A stretch of 58,947 nucleotides of DNA from Chara braunii (GCA_003427395.1 BFEA01000697.1:650905-709851); one strand, 5' to 3'; counted from the first letter of the stretch, positions 32,760 through 45,119 are shown. Notes: generated from the letters alone by a model not told the origin. Program-made: numbers and translations.

Positions 32760-33930
32760 CTGTACTGGTTTAAATATTTGGTTATTGGGGTTGAGGTCAC
32801 TGGTTTGAATCCGTCCTTACATTAAGGACCTTGGTCCCAAATGTANNNNNNNNNNNNNNNNNNNNNNNNNNNNNNNNNNNNNNNNNNNNNNNNNNNNNNN
32901 NNNNNNNNNNNNNNNNNNNNNNNNNNNNNNNNNNNNNNNNNNNNNNNNNNNNNNNNNNNNNNNNNNNNNNNNNNNNNNNNNNNNNNNNNNNNNNNNNNNN
33001 NNNNNNNNNNNNNNNNNNNNNNNNNNNNNNNNNNNNNNNNNNNNNNNNNNNNNNNNNNNNNNNNNNNNNNNNNNNNNNNNNNNNNNNNNNNNNNNNNNNN
33101 NNNNNNNNNNNNNNNNNNNNNNNNNNNNNNNNNNNNNNNNNNNNNNNNNNNNNNNNNNNNNNNNNNNNNNNNNNNNNNNNNNNNNNNNNNNNNNNNNNNN
33201 NNNNNNNNNNNNNNNNNNNNNNNNNNNNNNNNNNNNNNNNNNNNNNNNNNNNNNNNNNNNNNNNNNNNNNNNNNNNNNNNNNNNNNNNNNNNNNNNNNNN
33301 NNNNNNNNNNNNNNNNNNNNNNNNNNNNNNNNNNNNNNNNNNNNNNNNNNNNNNNNNNNNNNNNNNNNNNNNNNNNNNNNNNNNNNNNNNNNNNNNNNNN
33401 NNNNNNNNNNNNNNNNNNNNNNNNNNNNNNNNNNNNNNNNNNNNNNNNNNNNNNNNNNNNNNNNNNNNNNNNNNNNNNNNNNNNNNNNNNNNNNNNNNNN
33501 NNNNNNNNNNNNNNNNNNNNNNNNNNNNNNNNNNNNNNNNNNNNNNNNNNNNNNNNNNNNNNNNNNNNNNNNNNNNNNNNNNNNNNNNNNNNNNNNNNNN
33601 NNNNNNNNNNNNNNNNNNNNNNNNNNNNNNNNNNNNNNNNNNNNNNNNNNNNNNNNNNNNNNNNNNNNNNNNNNNNNNNNNNNNNNNNNNNNNNNNNNNN
33701 NNNNNNNNNNNNNNNNNNNNNNNNNNNNNNNNNNNNNNNNNNNNNNNNNNNNNNNNNNNNNNNNNNNNNNNNNNNNNNNNNNNNNNNNNNNNNNNNNNNN
33801 NNNNNACATGTGCGGATCTATAATGCAGCCCCAGGCCTACCAAGGACCTTCCAGAGCACCCACTCCTACAGGGTGAGGAATGGTTATAATGGTTTACATG
33901 GTTTATAAGAGAAATGAAAGTTGATGAACA
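32760..33930 (+). repeat. SINE family 2 copy interrupted by the assembly gap
   Basis: GGTTTGAATCC (about 32802) is B-box-like. CTTGGTCCCAAATGTA before the gap and GTGCGGATCTATAATGCAGC after it align in order with one continuous stretch of the 35.5-kb copy (TTGGGCCTAGATGTACGGAT onward). Confidence 0.65.
32846..33805. other. Assembly gap, 960 n
   Basis: All bases are undetermined. Long open frames across it are meaningless. The flanking SINE halves suggest the true gap may be very short. Confidence 0.99.
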
Positions 33931-34109
33931 GAAAGTGGTTAAACTTTGGGGGCCGGTAGTGTATTTTCACGAGGGATATTGCTACAACAGTATGGAGAAA
34001 CGACACAATGACAACAATGAAAAATCCATAGAATTGCCGCCATTGTTTTTTTCACGGTTTTTTTTTTTTTTTTTTTTTTAATAAAATTTGGAAAGGTTAG
34101 GATCGAAAC

Positions 34110-34450
34110 TATAGGTAATTTTTAAGATTTTTAACGTATTATTTCGAGTGTGAAAAATCATTGAAGTTGGGATACTTTTTTCATTTGGCCCACATGTTAA
34201 AGAGTGGTAAAAATAAAAAATGCACTAAATTGGTGTGACGAAAATTTCAGCATTATTTTTTTTTAATCATATATTTTTCAAGGGAAGATCAGGGGATAAT
34301 CTACAGGACGTTCAATGTTTTTGGAATCTTAACGCATTCTTTTGAGCTGGAAAAATCACTGAACTTAGGGTACTTTTTTCGTTAGCCCGCACGTTGTGGA
34401 CGGACAAAAACGGAAAATAATCGAATTAGTGCGATAATTTTTTTTTTTAA
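34110..34450. repeat. Diverged tandem repeat, unit about 190 bp
   Basis: Two copies share TTAACGTATT/TTAACGCATT, GAAAAATCA, GATACTTTTTTC/GGTACTTTTTTC and a poly-T end. A third partial copy lies at 35375-35440 (GTGAAAAATAGTTGAAGTT). Confidence 0.72.
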
Positions 34451-34504
34451 TTTCTTTTTTTTTTCCCCATAACTACTCTCCTACCATTACCCCTAAGATT
34501 ATGT

Positions 34505-34800
34505 AAAGGGCACCCCTACAAGCATAGGGCCTTGCAAGCGAGGTAAATCATATTGCCCTTTGCCCCACAGCGGTAGTTTAAGATGGGGTGGGGGTCCAAC
34601 TAACGCAAAGACCAAGCATTTTTTGCTAGTAGCTGCGCCTCCCTTTCTTATCGTTTCCCATTCACCATCGAGTAGCAACAGAGGTTATGGCCAACACTCT
34701 CCCACACCACACAACCCAAGCAGTGGCCTAGTTGAGCAGGTTAGGCACATAAGTAACATTTAGGAGCTTATGGATTCAAGGCTCATGAGCACTTGTAACG
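34505..34800 (+). repeat. Dispersed repeat plus partial SINE family 1
   Basis: It matches the 24.53-kb repeat. It is joined at about 34725 to GTGGCCTAGTTGAGCAGG, GGATTCAAGG and GCACTTAGTGCCAACGG, the head and body of SINE family 1. Confidence 0.65.
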
Positions 34801-34805
34801 CACTT

Positions 34806-34948
34806 AGTGCCAACGGACTAGTTGAGTTGGTTAGGCACACAGGTAACAGTAAGAAGTTTGTTAGTTCAAACTCATAATCGTTTGCGAAAACTTTAGTGCC
34901 AACAAAGTGTGGTAGTCCTTCGTATATCCCTGATCAGTATTATCGATA
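34806..34948 (+). repeat. SINE family 1 copy
   Basis: TAGTTGAGTTGGTTAGGC (A-box region), TTAGTTCAAACTC (B-box region), TTTAGTGCCAAC and CCCTGATCAGTATTATCG follow the same order as the 35.0-kb copy. Confidence 0.7.
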
Positions 34949-35014
34949 ACTATTTTTCAACGAGTGGCAGCATATTTTACTAACACTCTCCCACACACCG
35001 TACACAACCCAACA

Positions 35015-35130
35015 AGTGCCCTAGCTCAGTTGGTTAGCTTGTGGATTCAAGGTCCATAATCGCCTGAGATGCACTTAGTGCTAACGGAGTGCGATACTTC
35101 TCTGGATACCCCTGATCATTATTAGTAGCA
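35015..35130 (+). repeat. SINE family 1 copy with intact A box
   Basis: TAGCTCAGTTGG (35022-35033) is a perfect pol III A box, GGATTCAAGG a B box, and the body reads GCACTTAGTGCTAACGG ... CCCTGATCATTATTAGTAG. The spacing between the boxes is short, a deletion relative to the copy at 34.8 kb. Confidence 0.72.
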
Positions 35131-35504
35131 AGGATTTTGAGGGTCAAAACATTTTAGTGTTTTTGGATATTTTTTATTGAAAGCTCACGACCTAATCCGT
35201 GCGTATCCAAAATTTAGATTTTTGTGCCTTTGATTTTAGAGAAGTGCAAAGTACAACAATTGATATACAAATTTATCAACATTTGTATGATACATGGGAA
35301 AAAAACAGAATCTCGTGCTATTGTTTATAAAAAAATTTATTGTCTAGCTAATGAGAACTTTTCATGATTAGTTTAAGCGTGAAAAATAGTTGAAGTTACG
35401 GTATTTTTTAGTTGTGGGACTGAACCCGCCCGTAACCAACGGTCAGCGTGTTTTCGAAAAACCTGACCCTAACTCACCGGAGGGAGGTTTTTGGGTGGCG
35501 GAGG

Positions 35505-35700
35505 GACATGCGGTTTAAGAGACTTTGCTATTAACATCGAGGTTGTCGGTTCAACTTGGGCCTAGATGTACGGATGTATAACTACTAATGCAACCCCAGG
35601 TCTACCAACGACCTGCAAGAGCACCTACTCATGAAGGGAGGTTATTGTGGTTCATATGATTGATAAGAGTAACAAAAGTCGATGAACAGGCAGACAAGTG
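35505..35700 (+). repeat. SINE family 2 copy
   Basis: GTCGGTTCAACTTGG is B-box-like. The body ACTAATGCAACCCCAGG, CTACCAACGACCTGCAAGAG and AAGTCGATGAACAG matches the copy split by the gap at 33.8 kb. Confidence 0.68.
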
Positions 35701-37670
35701 TTGGTTAGTGAAGGAACTTCTTATGAACTATTGAGACCTAACAAGGTATGAAGACATGTTTTTGGCAATGATAATCCAATCCTTCATGAACTAGAAAATA
35801 AAATTCGGGTTGAGGACTCGACATATATTCGAAAACCATCTTCTATGCAATCCAATAGGCAACATATTTTTTGCGAACTCAAGACAAAGATCATTTATCA
35901 TATGAAAATGATTTTGAAGAGGTATATCGAAGGTGAGAAATGACAAAGCAGCTTAAAGTTGGTGAGGGTTAGTTGCATCATCAAGAAGAGAACGTAGGAG
36001 AACTTATCCACTTAATCCCAGAAGAATGGTTGGATTTTTTTAGCCCAACCTACATCCCAAAGAAAGGTTGGTGGATGAAAAAAAGTGGAAGATAAGTTTT
36101 GCGTAATAATAAAATGAAGTATAGAGGTAGAGGGGAAGTTTCAATTGACAATGTTTAAAATAAGAAATTTGGATTTAAGGGAGTTGCAACAGGATAGAAA
36201 AGTGGTGCGCTAAAATATAAGTAATATGAAAGAAATACAAGCAAGAAAAGCAAAGAACGAAGAACAATAAAACAAACAAGCTTTGTACTAGTAAAGGGGG
36301 GAAATTGCTATCAGATATGAGATTGCACACCAATGGGTGCAGCTCGATAATAGAGAAGGATCAATTCCAGAACTTTGATAGTCTATTAAAAAGAGCAGTA
36401 GAAAAAGTAACTTCAACCGAAGCAAAAAAAAAAAAAAACCGAGTAAAATATTGTTTATTAAATAAGATAAATATTTCTCACATCTACAACCGCTCAGAAA
36501 ATGGCAAATGGATAGGCATTGGAGAAAAAACGCATGCTTACTATGCCCACAATTGTACTCATTCATGTAGCTCCAGCCTCACTTAGCAGTTTTTGTCATG
36601 GTTGAGATAAAATGGGATGTCAGTTAGACTTCTTTCTGCCATATATATCCATGGATATGAGAGACTCTTCACCACCTTTAGTCGGCTTGCGTACAATTGT
36701 AGTAGTGGAGAGAGTAAGAATACTACCGAACTCTGTACTCGAAAAGACCGAACCTGACAAGAGGGATATATATAGTGTTAGGTTATGCAAAGGTATAACG
36801 ATAGAGAAAAGATTCATCATATCATTCAGATAAAAACGAAATACCAAAAGTTCGAATTGACAACGAGTAATATAAACTCAACTGAATATTGTTTATATAC
36901 AATCGCTCACAACTATCATAATATTTTTTCTTTTAATTTATTATTCATATAGTTTTCACCAGTCTAAGATTTTATGGTGATTACACGATACGCGCCAATT
37001 AATTTGTTCATAACTTTCATGTTTTGTTTTTACTTGAGAAGACATTTGTTTTTTATTTTGTTTATTTATTATTTGGGACAAAAAGACTAAAAAATCAAAC
37101 AATAAAATTTTTGATTCATTTGGATATTTTACCAATGACATGGAAATTGGTTTAGGTACTTATTTTTGACAAATTATAAGGCAATACTGCAAAATAACAT
37201 TTTGTTTTAGTCATAATGTGTCACTTTCAGAAAATGAACTAATACCTATTTTGTCAAGGCTTGTAGGGGAAATATTGACGCATCACGGTAATTTTTATAC
37301 AAATCAATTTATATATGTTTCAAAAATTAGTACAGTAGGGATCAAATGTTATCGAGTTGTTGGTCCGAAACTAGCCTAGGGAATTATTATGGGTTCAAAA
37401 TTCAACCTTTAATACGAGAGGTCGGACTTTTTTTTTACTGCATTTATAATAATTTTGTAAAATGATGTAAAAATGGTTCGTATTTATTCTACTTATGACC
37501 AATCCCGTCGTATTGTATTCACTTGTGGTATCGTCAAGTTTTTTATGCGTGCATTTCGTCTGATGAAGTATTTTGTTTTTGAAACATTACTCTTTTTGGG
37601 TGAACGTTCTTTGAAAGCAAAACCGAATGTTAAGTTAAAGTTCGATAAATTATGCGACTATACTTCGTAT
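35701..37670. other. AT-rich DNA, no gene recognised
   Basis: About 2 kb with many stops in all frames. The few open frames of 60-90 codons show no domain. Confidence 0.45.
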
Positions 37671-37677
37671 TATAGGA

Positions 37678-38580
37678 ATCTTGTAACTTTGTAGTTTGAG
37701 TTGTTAAGTGTGTCAATTTTGACTTTTTTGTTAAGGACATGGTTTCAACCATGGTAGCCGGCGTTCGCCCGGGGTCAAACGAGCAAACCCGAGCTCCTGA
37801 ACGTTCGGCCCCCCCTTTAGACACATTCAACCTTTCGCGCAGAATGTAAAATAAATAAGTAAATGAATAAAAATTAAAACAAATAGATGTTATGTGAAAA
37901 ACTAAATTGAACAACATTTGGTTCAATGTTACATGCAAATTCTTTATCAAATTTTAAATAATAAAATATAAAAAAAACATAATAAAATAAGTAAAAAAAT
38001 AATTAAAATTAACAAGTGAACGAATACGTTTTTGACAACTTCGTCTTTGAGTATGTTTTATTTTTTTGGGGGGGAGCACTTATAGATATGTATTTCACAT
38101 GATTAAAATAATAATAATAATATATTTATTTGGGCCTAAAAAAAAAATAAAAAAATAGTGAGTTGGCGAGCATGTTTTAACGCCACTGTATGTGAAGATT
38201 TTTTATTCGTTTTTTTTGGCATAGCAAAATATCTTCAAAAGTTTTAATTATGTACCTCACATCATAAAAAACTCTGAAAAAAAGCATTTAAAAAATATAC
38301 ATATATTTGGACTTTGAAATATTTTTTGGCGGGGACCGAACCCCTTCGAGGTCAAAACCCGAACAAAATCTCGAATGCCGAATGTTCGGGGGTTGTCCCA
38401 AAGCCTTTGAACGTTCAGCCCGGTCACAGTAGTTTCAACTATAATATTAATTGGATGCAAATCAAAATAAGAAAATTTATCAATCTCCCTTGCGATGAGA
38501 TCTTTGTACCCATTTGCTCCCGAACGGAAAATAAAGAATGAGAGGCCCCGAAACAACTTTTCGCATTATGTTGTGACTCA
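37678..38580 (+). repeat. Dispersed repeat R (filled site)
   Basis: The left part (to 37741) and right part (from 38432) align with one continuous stretch at about 47200-47415, including ATTTTGACTTTTTTG, GCAAATCAAAAT and TCTTTGTACCCATTTG. Element F interrupts it. Confidence 0.82.
37750..38431 (-). mobile_element. hAT-like element F, word CCGAAC/GTTCGG, with 8-bp target duplication
   Basis: Exact GTTTCAAC copies (37742-37749, 38432-38439) flank it, and the empty site at 47274-47281 has a single GTTTGAGC. Flanks carry GAACGTTCGG on the left, and CCGAACCCC, CCCGAAC, GTTCGGGGG and GAACGTTCAG on the right. The core, on the minus strand, reads AAAGAATTTGCATGTAAC then AAATGTTGTTCAATTTAG. Extra segments such as GTGCTCGCC-type blocks are shared with the element at 54.9 kb. 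Confidence 0.82.
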
Positions 38581-38599
38581 AACAGAAACATGAACGCCC

Positions 38600-39250
38600 A
38601 CTTTGCAAAATGGCAGGAAAGTATTGTCGTAGCAGACACCCTGACAAGGGTGTTTGTTGTGTTTTTTGAAGTTCGCATCAGGTGAGACCTTTATAATAAA
38701 AGTGCGTTGATGGACCCCAATAGGACGCTCACCTTGGCAACCTTGTCGGAGGCTAGAGTCTGAGCCGAGTATGACTAAGTTAGAGAGTGTTTGGGGCATG
38801 CATTATTGCATGGAACGGTAAGTGACCGTTAATAGTCGGCGAGACTAAGCTGGCACATGAAGGTCTCGTTGTCGGACCAAATATCCTTACAGGGGTATTT
38901 GGCCATGCTTTTGCAGTCGAGACATCGAGACGAGACCGATCTGAAATGAAAAAGGTTTGTGCGCTTCATCGTGATGCTTCAAACAATTTCCTAGACCATT
39001 GAGTCCGGGGAAAACCGGTGAGAAAATTTTGAGAGTATATACGAGCATTGTTTTAAAGCACGCTTTGATGATTAAGATCGGTAGTAATACCCTCCAACCA
39101 AAAAGGTCGAGGGGTTGATTGGGTTAGTGCTGTGATGGGTAGGCCTACGACACACACTAAGACTTCGGGTGGTACATGTTTACCTACCGGTACTGGGTCT
39201 CTAAAAATGTCAACTTTTATCTTCTTTTGCTCGGCCTTGAGTACTCGGCA
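38600..39250. other. Unassigned DNA with hairpins
   Basis: Two short hairpins stand out: ACACCCTGACAAGGGTGT at about 38638 and CCAAATATCC ... GGGTATTTGG at about 38879. No gene is seen. Confidence 0.4.
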
Positions 39251-39770
39251 CATCTACCTCTATTGGGGGCGGCCAGAGGTATCGCGGCTTGGTAAGGTGC
39301 TCTGCATTCCCTTTCATCCAAGTGACGCCGTGGAGAGCTGGTGCACGTGGCCTCAGTCATGCGCCCGGTGCTTACTGTATGCGAGGATGGAGACTAGTCA
39401 GATGTGTGATGCATTGTTGTTGGCGCCGTGAGGATGGGCTCGCCATCCGCCCGATGTGTTGGAGTATGCGTATATGTCTGCGCTGTGGTCGGTATGTTGC
39501 ACATTGTGACGGATCGTGTTGCGTTGCGAGAGGGAGACGACAACAACAACGAGGACGACGACGAGGAGAAGGAAAAAGAAAAACACAAGTAAGACTCATA
39601 TCCCTCAACTAGCCTCCTAATACTTTCATCGATAGGATGAACGAAATCAAATGAATCTAACGCTAAAGTGTGGAAAGGTACACTACTGTGTATGTGTGTG
39701 TGTACGCGAATCTACCACTAGAAACCCAAAACATACATTACTACACATCTACGAGTGTGTGTGTTGACAT

Positions 39771-39774
<4 letters not shown>

Positions 39775-39839
<65 letters not shown>

Positions 39840-39885
39840 GGCGAACACACACGCAGAGAGAGTGAGAGAGAGAGAGATGGGGGTG
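39775..39885. repeat. Compound (GT)n-(GA)n microsatellite
   Basis: A GT run passes directly into a GA run with short interruptions. Confidence 0.95.
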
Positions 39886-40486
39886 GATCGACTTTCTCTG
39901 CTTGAATGAAAGCTGGCTGGCATTGTGGACAGGTACGGTGCAAGAGGAAGGAGAGTGCAAGGTAGAGGAAAATTCATGGAAGGGAATGGGGAAGAAGAAG
40001 AAGAAGACGAGGCGGAGAAAGGAAAAAAGAAAAAAGAAGAGGGAGAAGAAGAAGAAGAAGGAGAAAGAAAAGAAGAAGAGAGATGAGGGAAATACCACTT
40101 ACCTGCCATCCACACGATCATTAAATGCGCGCTAGTGTCTGTCGAGTCCTCCGTGTTATGGTCTCGGCATGCTGCTCGTCGTCACGAGTCGTGCTGCGTT
40201 GTGATTCCGCTGCGGATGGTTGGGAAGTGTCGTGACTTGGTAAGGAGGCTCTGCGTTCTCTGATGTTCGAGTGGTGCCATGGAAAGGCAGTGGTGGCTGC
40301 CTCAACCGTGTATCCCCTACTCACCTTATGCAAGGGTGGGGACTGTGGGATGTATGATGCATCAGTCGACGGCGTCGTGAGATCGACTCGTCTTCTGCGT
40401 GGCTTGTTGGGGTGCGTGCATGTGCCTGTCGTGCTCCCCACGCTGTGATCAGTATGCTGCGAATCGAGACGGATCATGCTATGTTG

Positions 40487-40488
<2 letters not shown>

Positions 40489-40572
<84 letters not shown>

Positions 40573-40573
40573 N

Positions 40574-40651
<78 letters not shown>
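40489..40651. repeat. (GA)n microsatellite with an n
   Basis: About 160 bases of pure GA with one n at 40573. The true length is probably unresolved. Confidence 0.97.
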
Positions 40652-40655
<4 letters not shown>

Positions 40656-40753
40656 GGTAAATCGTCGATCTCCCTACTGATCTCACTGTACTTCTAAACG
40701 ATAGGTTGAGCGCAATCGAATGAATCTACCGCCTAAATCATGGAATTATATAC

Positions 40754-40756
<3 letters not shown>

Positions 40757-40807
<51 letters not shown>

Positions 40808-40938
40808 GAGTCTAGTCACGTGGCTGAGTGCGGGAACTTCAGACGATAGGATGGGCAAAATCGTACGAATCTACCGCTAGAACATGGAAAAATGCACTAT
40901 TGCTACTAGCATGTGTGTGTGTGTGTGTGTGTGTGTGT
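40757..40938. repeat. Two (GT)n microsatellites
   Basis: Runs at 40757-40804 and 40912-40938, each closing one module of the array. Confidence 0.95.
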
Positions 40939-41209
40939 AAACGTGCTCCAACCCCGCGGGCAGACCTCAAGCTACTTCCTCGAAGATAATGAACAAAATC
41001 AAATATATTTGTCACTATGCACTACTGTTCGATTTGTGTGCGTGTGCATGTGAGTGTGTGAATCGCGGCGGCCTCAAGCTACTTCCACCGATAGGATGAG
41101 AAAGATCGAATGAATCTACCGTTAGAACATGGAAAATATACATCGTTGCGCGTGTATAAGCATGCGTGTGTGTGGGTGTGTGTATGTGCACAAGAGAGAG
41201 AAAGAGAAG

Positions 41210-41825
41210 AAGGAACTTCTGCGCATTGGAAGGAAGATGCATTGCATCCGTGGAAGCAACATAACAATGACGATGAATGTCACGACTATAGCAATGGAGA
41301 CGACGACTGCTACAACTATAATGGACATAACAGACATCAACAGAGACCTATACGAGACGATCGTGATGATCTCAACGGGTTACGACTTGATGACTGTGAT
41401 GAGGACGAATAAAGGAGGAGAAGAAATAAAAGAAAGGATAAGGAGGCGGGAAAAAATGAGGAAATGAGGTGACAAATGAGGGCAAGCGAGTTGAGATGGC
41501 AAGCAGCTATAAGCAGAGATGAGGCGGTCAACAGAAGAGGAGGCGCTCAGTAGAGAGGCGGAGACCGAAGGGATAAGAGGGAGATGAAGAAGGAGAAGGA
41601 GAAGATGAATCGCGAAGGAGGAAGATGCACGAAGAAAAGGAAGATGAAGCAGGCGTGTTATGAAACGAGGGGCAAGGAGTGAGGAAGAGAGAATGCATAA
41701 ATTAATTAATTAATTTATAAATAAATAAAAAAGTAGAATCCTTACCGCGCCATTGCAACCTTCCCCGAACACTAAAAACCCTCATTATTAAGTACATCGA
41801 ATCCGAATGGTAGTATATAAACATT

Positions 41826-41856
<31 letters not shown>

Positions 41857-41944
41857 ATTTTAAATTTTAAATTTTAATTTTTATTCTTATGTTTCTATTT
41901 TATGATGGTTGTTGTTATTATTCTTCTTCTTATTATTACTATCG

Positions 41945-42006
<62 letters not shown>

Positions 42007-42430
42007 CGTAATGAACCCAGTTTGGTAGATATTCATTAGATATCAAACACAAGTAGCCTCAGATTTGTACAAAGTCTCTAGTTAACGTGAAGTGATATCT
42101 GGAACAGTATCTCATTACCAACAGACGAAGAGAGTGGAGGGAGGATAGACAAGGGAGGTGGAAAAGATAATAAAAGACCATACAATAATAACCCCACCAT
42201 TCTCACTCCTCTCCGGACTCCTTCTCCGGACTCCTTCTCCGGACTCCTTCGCCCTCCACGTCATTAATCAATAATAGTAACAAGCCTGGTAAGTTCGGAT
42301 CACACAGATGTGTCATGTGACACTCTTATCTCGTGAAGACCATGAAGACAACAACAAAATACGGTAACGATGTTAACCTCACGTGAGTACCAGATCCCAA
42401 TCATCCATAAATCCGGATCTCCCTCCTTGT
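41210..42430. other. Purine-rich then AT-rich DNA with (ATT)n runs; no gene
   Basis: GA-rich sequence to about 41700, ATT runs at 41830-41860 and 41949-42006, and a 13-bp unit (CTCCGGACTCCTT) repeated three times at about 42210-42250. Confidence 0.7.
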
Positions 42431-42454
42431 AACCAGTCACCTCATGTAGACAGT

Positions 42455-42665
42455 GTGGCCAATGCCACATCAGCAATGAAGACAGGGGGTCTGCACCATG
42501 TCAACAATGTAGATAGATGGCATGCGCCACATCATCAATATTGACAGATGGTCTGCGCCACATCAACAATGTAGACAGATGGCTTGCGCCACATCAGAAA
42601 TGTAGACAGATGGCGTGCACCACATCAACAATGAATACAGGTGGCATGCGCCACATCAGTAGAGG
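42455..42665. repeat. Minisatellite, 31-bp unit, about 6.5 copies
   Basis: Units contain GTAGACAGATGG, TGCGCCACATCA and ACAAT. Copies differ by scattered substitutions. Confidence 0.9.
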
Positions 42666-42944
42666 ATGCGCTGAGCAGAGAAGGCGCCAACGTGCTGCCA
42701 CAATCCTGCGTCGCCATCCATAGTACCAACGCACAACCAGCGTCAAGCCAGCGTCAAACCAACGTCAAGGCAGCATAGCAGGATTGAATGTTGACCTCCT
42801 GGAAGACGGGGCCTTATGTAGTGTTTGACGAGGCAATCTGGCCTCAGATCTCCTACCCACAGTCGTACAGGATGACTCTCGGTTGAGGGTCTGGATTGTG
42901 TACAGTTGCAGGCTTCCCCTTGGTCCTGATGCTGTCTGGGTACC

Positions 42945-43360
42945 TGCACACAAACAGACAGAGGGACACAGACAGACAAACCTACAGACATAGACAGACA
43001 CGGACGAACAGACAGACAAACCAACAAGCACAGACAAACACAGATCAACAGACAGACAAACGAACATGAAACACACAGTCACGGTGACACAGACGAGTGA
43101 CATATATACAAACAAAGTGAAACACACACAATCACTGTGATACAGAGGAGGGACATACACACAGACAAAGTGAAATATACACAGTCACAGTAACACAGAC
43201 AAAGTGACATACACGCAGACAAAGTGACACATACAGGTACACAATGATAGATACACAGTTATACAGTTACACAGTGACACACAGAAAGAGACACATACAT
43301 ACATACACACAGAGACAAGGAAGAAGAGATAGAGAGAAAGAGGAGACGAGATACATACCT
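42945..43360. repeat. Degenerate ACAGACA/CACAGTGACA minisatellite
   Basis: Over 400 bases of short A/C-rich units. It creates cysteine/valine-rich minus-strand frames that are artifacts. Confidence 0.9.
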
Positions 43361-44720
43361 GATGCATAAAAGAAGGTCGACTATGGTCTTGACGTCATGT
43401 ACATTGGTCTTCGAAGTCTAAGTGAGTCTGTTTGCATGGATGCGGCTGTAGTAGTATAGGTGAGCAGTGCAGAATGGGCGTTGGGTGCCAGACAGAGAAG
43501 AGTGGTATTGGGTACTGTGTTGGTGTGACCTGAGGGCTTGAATATAGGCTCACGAGTTCATTGCATTGCTTTTATTTTGGATGGAATCTCGGGGCATTTG
43601 TGCTCTCTGCTTGTACATGACTACTTGGACATCTGTGTGATTTCGCAAGTCGACTTTTTGTATGTCGTTCTTGGCCATATTCTTTGCATTATTAGTTATT
43701 AATCATGGTACTTATGACAACAACACGCCTCGTGGCCGCCCTAAGTGAAGGCGGGCCTCAGTATCCACGGGAGGGGCTTACCTCAACATCTTCCAACATG
43801 ACTCTCGGACAGTTGCTGCACGCCAGTTAGTTACAAAGTAGCACAAGCCTTTACCGACTCCTGCCAGAAGCAACAGCTATATTGCACAGTTGAGCTTAGG
43901 GCCCCGGATGGTTGTGCCCTGGGCACACACACACGCATCGTGAGGCCGACACATCACTAAGTAGCCACAGGCCAATGAGAATGCAACATTGTCGCCACAT
44001 TCGCCCCGAGGACCAATGCAGACATGACAAACGTTCAGAGACTGGGTAATCCTAGGTGTGCCCAACTATAAAGGGCCTAGACCCTCAACTGTTGACACTA
44101 GCCTGAGCACAGATGCTGAGACCCGACCGGAAGATACTTACAACTTCCAAGGCCAGGCACAAAAGGTTCAGCAACAGCAACATCTACCATATAGGAAGGA
44201 GGCCAGCCAGTCCAGACCATTCTGGCTTAGGCAGGCAATGTGGGAATGTTGCTGCAACACTGTACAAGTGTCTACATGTGCGCAAACGGGTTGGGGCGCC
44301 CTCGGACGCAGAGTAGTATGGGGCATAGCAGAACAATAGGGCGACAGAGTCCATAACCGGACTGCAAGATGCGAGAGGGTGATTAACGGCGGTGGTTTTG
44401 AGGAAGGAGGCGCAGTGTGAGCGGACAAGGGTGAAGAGGGGAGTCGAGAGGACGTACCTGGTGTATGTAGGAGGTTGGCATTGATATTGACGTCATGTAC
44501 AATGGTCTGCGAAGGCGAAGTGAGCCTGTTGCAAGAGCGTAGGTAGGAGAGGCAGAATGCATAGAGTAGACTGGGAGCCAGAAAGTAGGAGCAATATTGA
44601 ATAAACTACGGGCTTTTACATTAACTCACAAGGTTACTATACCGCTCATTTTTCTTAATATGGAATCTTTGTGCATTTGAACTCTTTACTGGCTACATGA
44701 CTATCTGGACGTATGTATGA
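43361..44720. mobile_element. Direct-repeat pair, possible TRIM-like or composite element
   Basis: 43361-43650 and 44452-44720 are diverged direct repeats sharing TTGACGTCATGTACA, GTGCATTTG/GGGCATTTG and TACATGACTA. The interior of about 800 bases has no gene. A purine tract (GGGTGAAGAGGGGAG) precedes the second copy, as a polypurine tract would. The ends lack clear TG/CA, so class assignment is weak. Confidence 0.4.
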
Positions 44721-45119
44721 TTATTATAACTTTATTATTATTATTATTATTTGTTGTTGTTACTATTTCAATACTTATACCGTTTGTTCTAATCTGATTG
44801 CTAACACAATCAGGTACATGCATGTAAACCCCATGCCTGATTAGAGTCATGGTCGGTTTCACGTTCGCTAGCGTAAAGCAAGTCAAAGTTCACACAGGAT
44901 CATCTAGGCGGGAGAACGTGAGGATGAAATAAAAGGTAAAGGAAAAAAAAGAAGGAATAAGGTAGAAAGAGAATGAAGAAGAAATAAGAAAAAAAATGAT
45001 GAGGAGAATGAGAGGGAGAAAACAGAAACACGAAACAAGAGACACACGAGATGTTTCTCATTCACCTCCTATAAACCCTTCGTTGTACTGCCCTCAACTT
45101 CCTTGTATCTAATGAATGT

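Larger units (their letters stand above)
39264..41200 (+). repeat. Tandem array built around GT and GA microsatellites
   Basis: A 280-bp segment at 39264-39540 recurs at 40205-40490 (shared GACTTGGTAAGG/GGCTTGGTAAGG, GACGGATCATGCT/GACGGATCGTGTT). A second module, GAATGAATCTACCGCTAGAA-like followed by ATGGAAAATACACTACTG-like and (TG)n, occurs about five times (39640, 40715, 40860, 40995, 41105). Confidence 0.78.

Noticed and set aside
32797-33908. Open frames of over 300 codons on both strands
   Set aside because: They consist of undetermined bases in the assembly gap.
23157-43360. CRISPR-like arrays among the minisatellites
   Set aside because: Repeats are adjacent, degenerate and lack unique spacers of constant length, and the DNA is eukaryotic.
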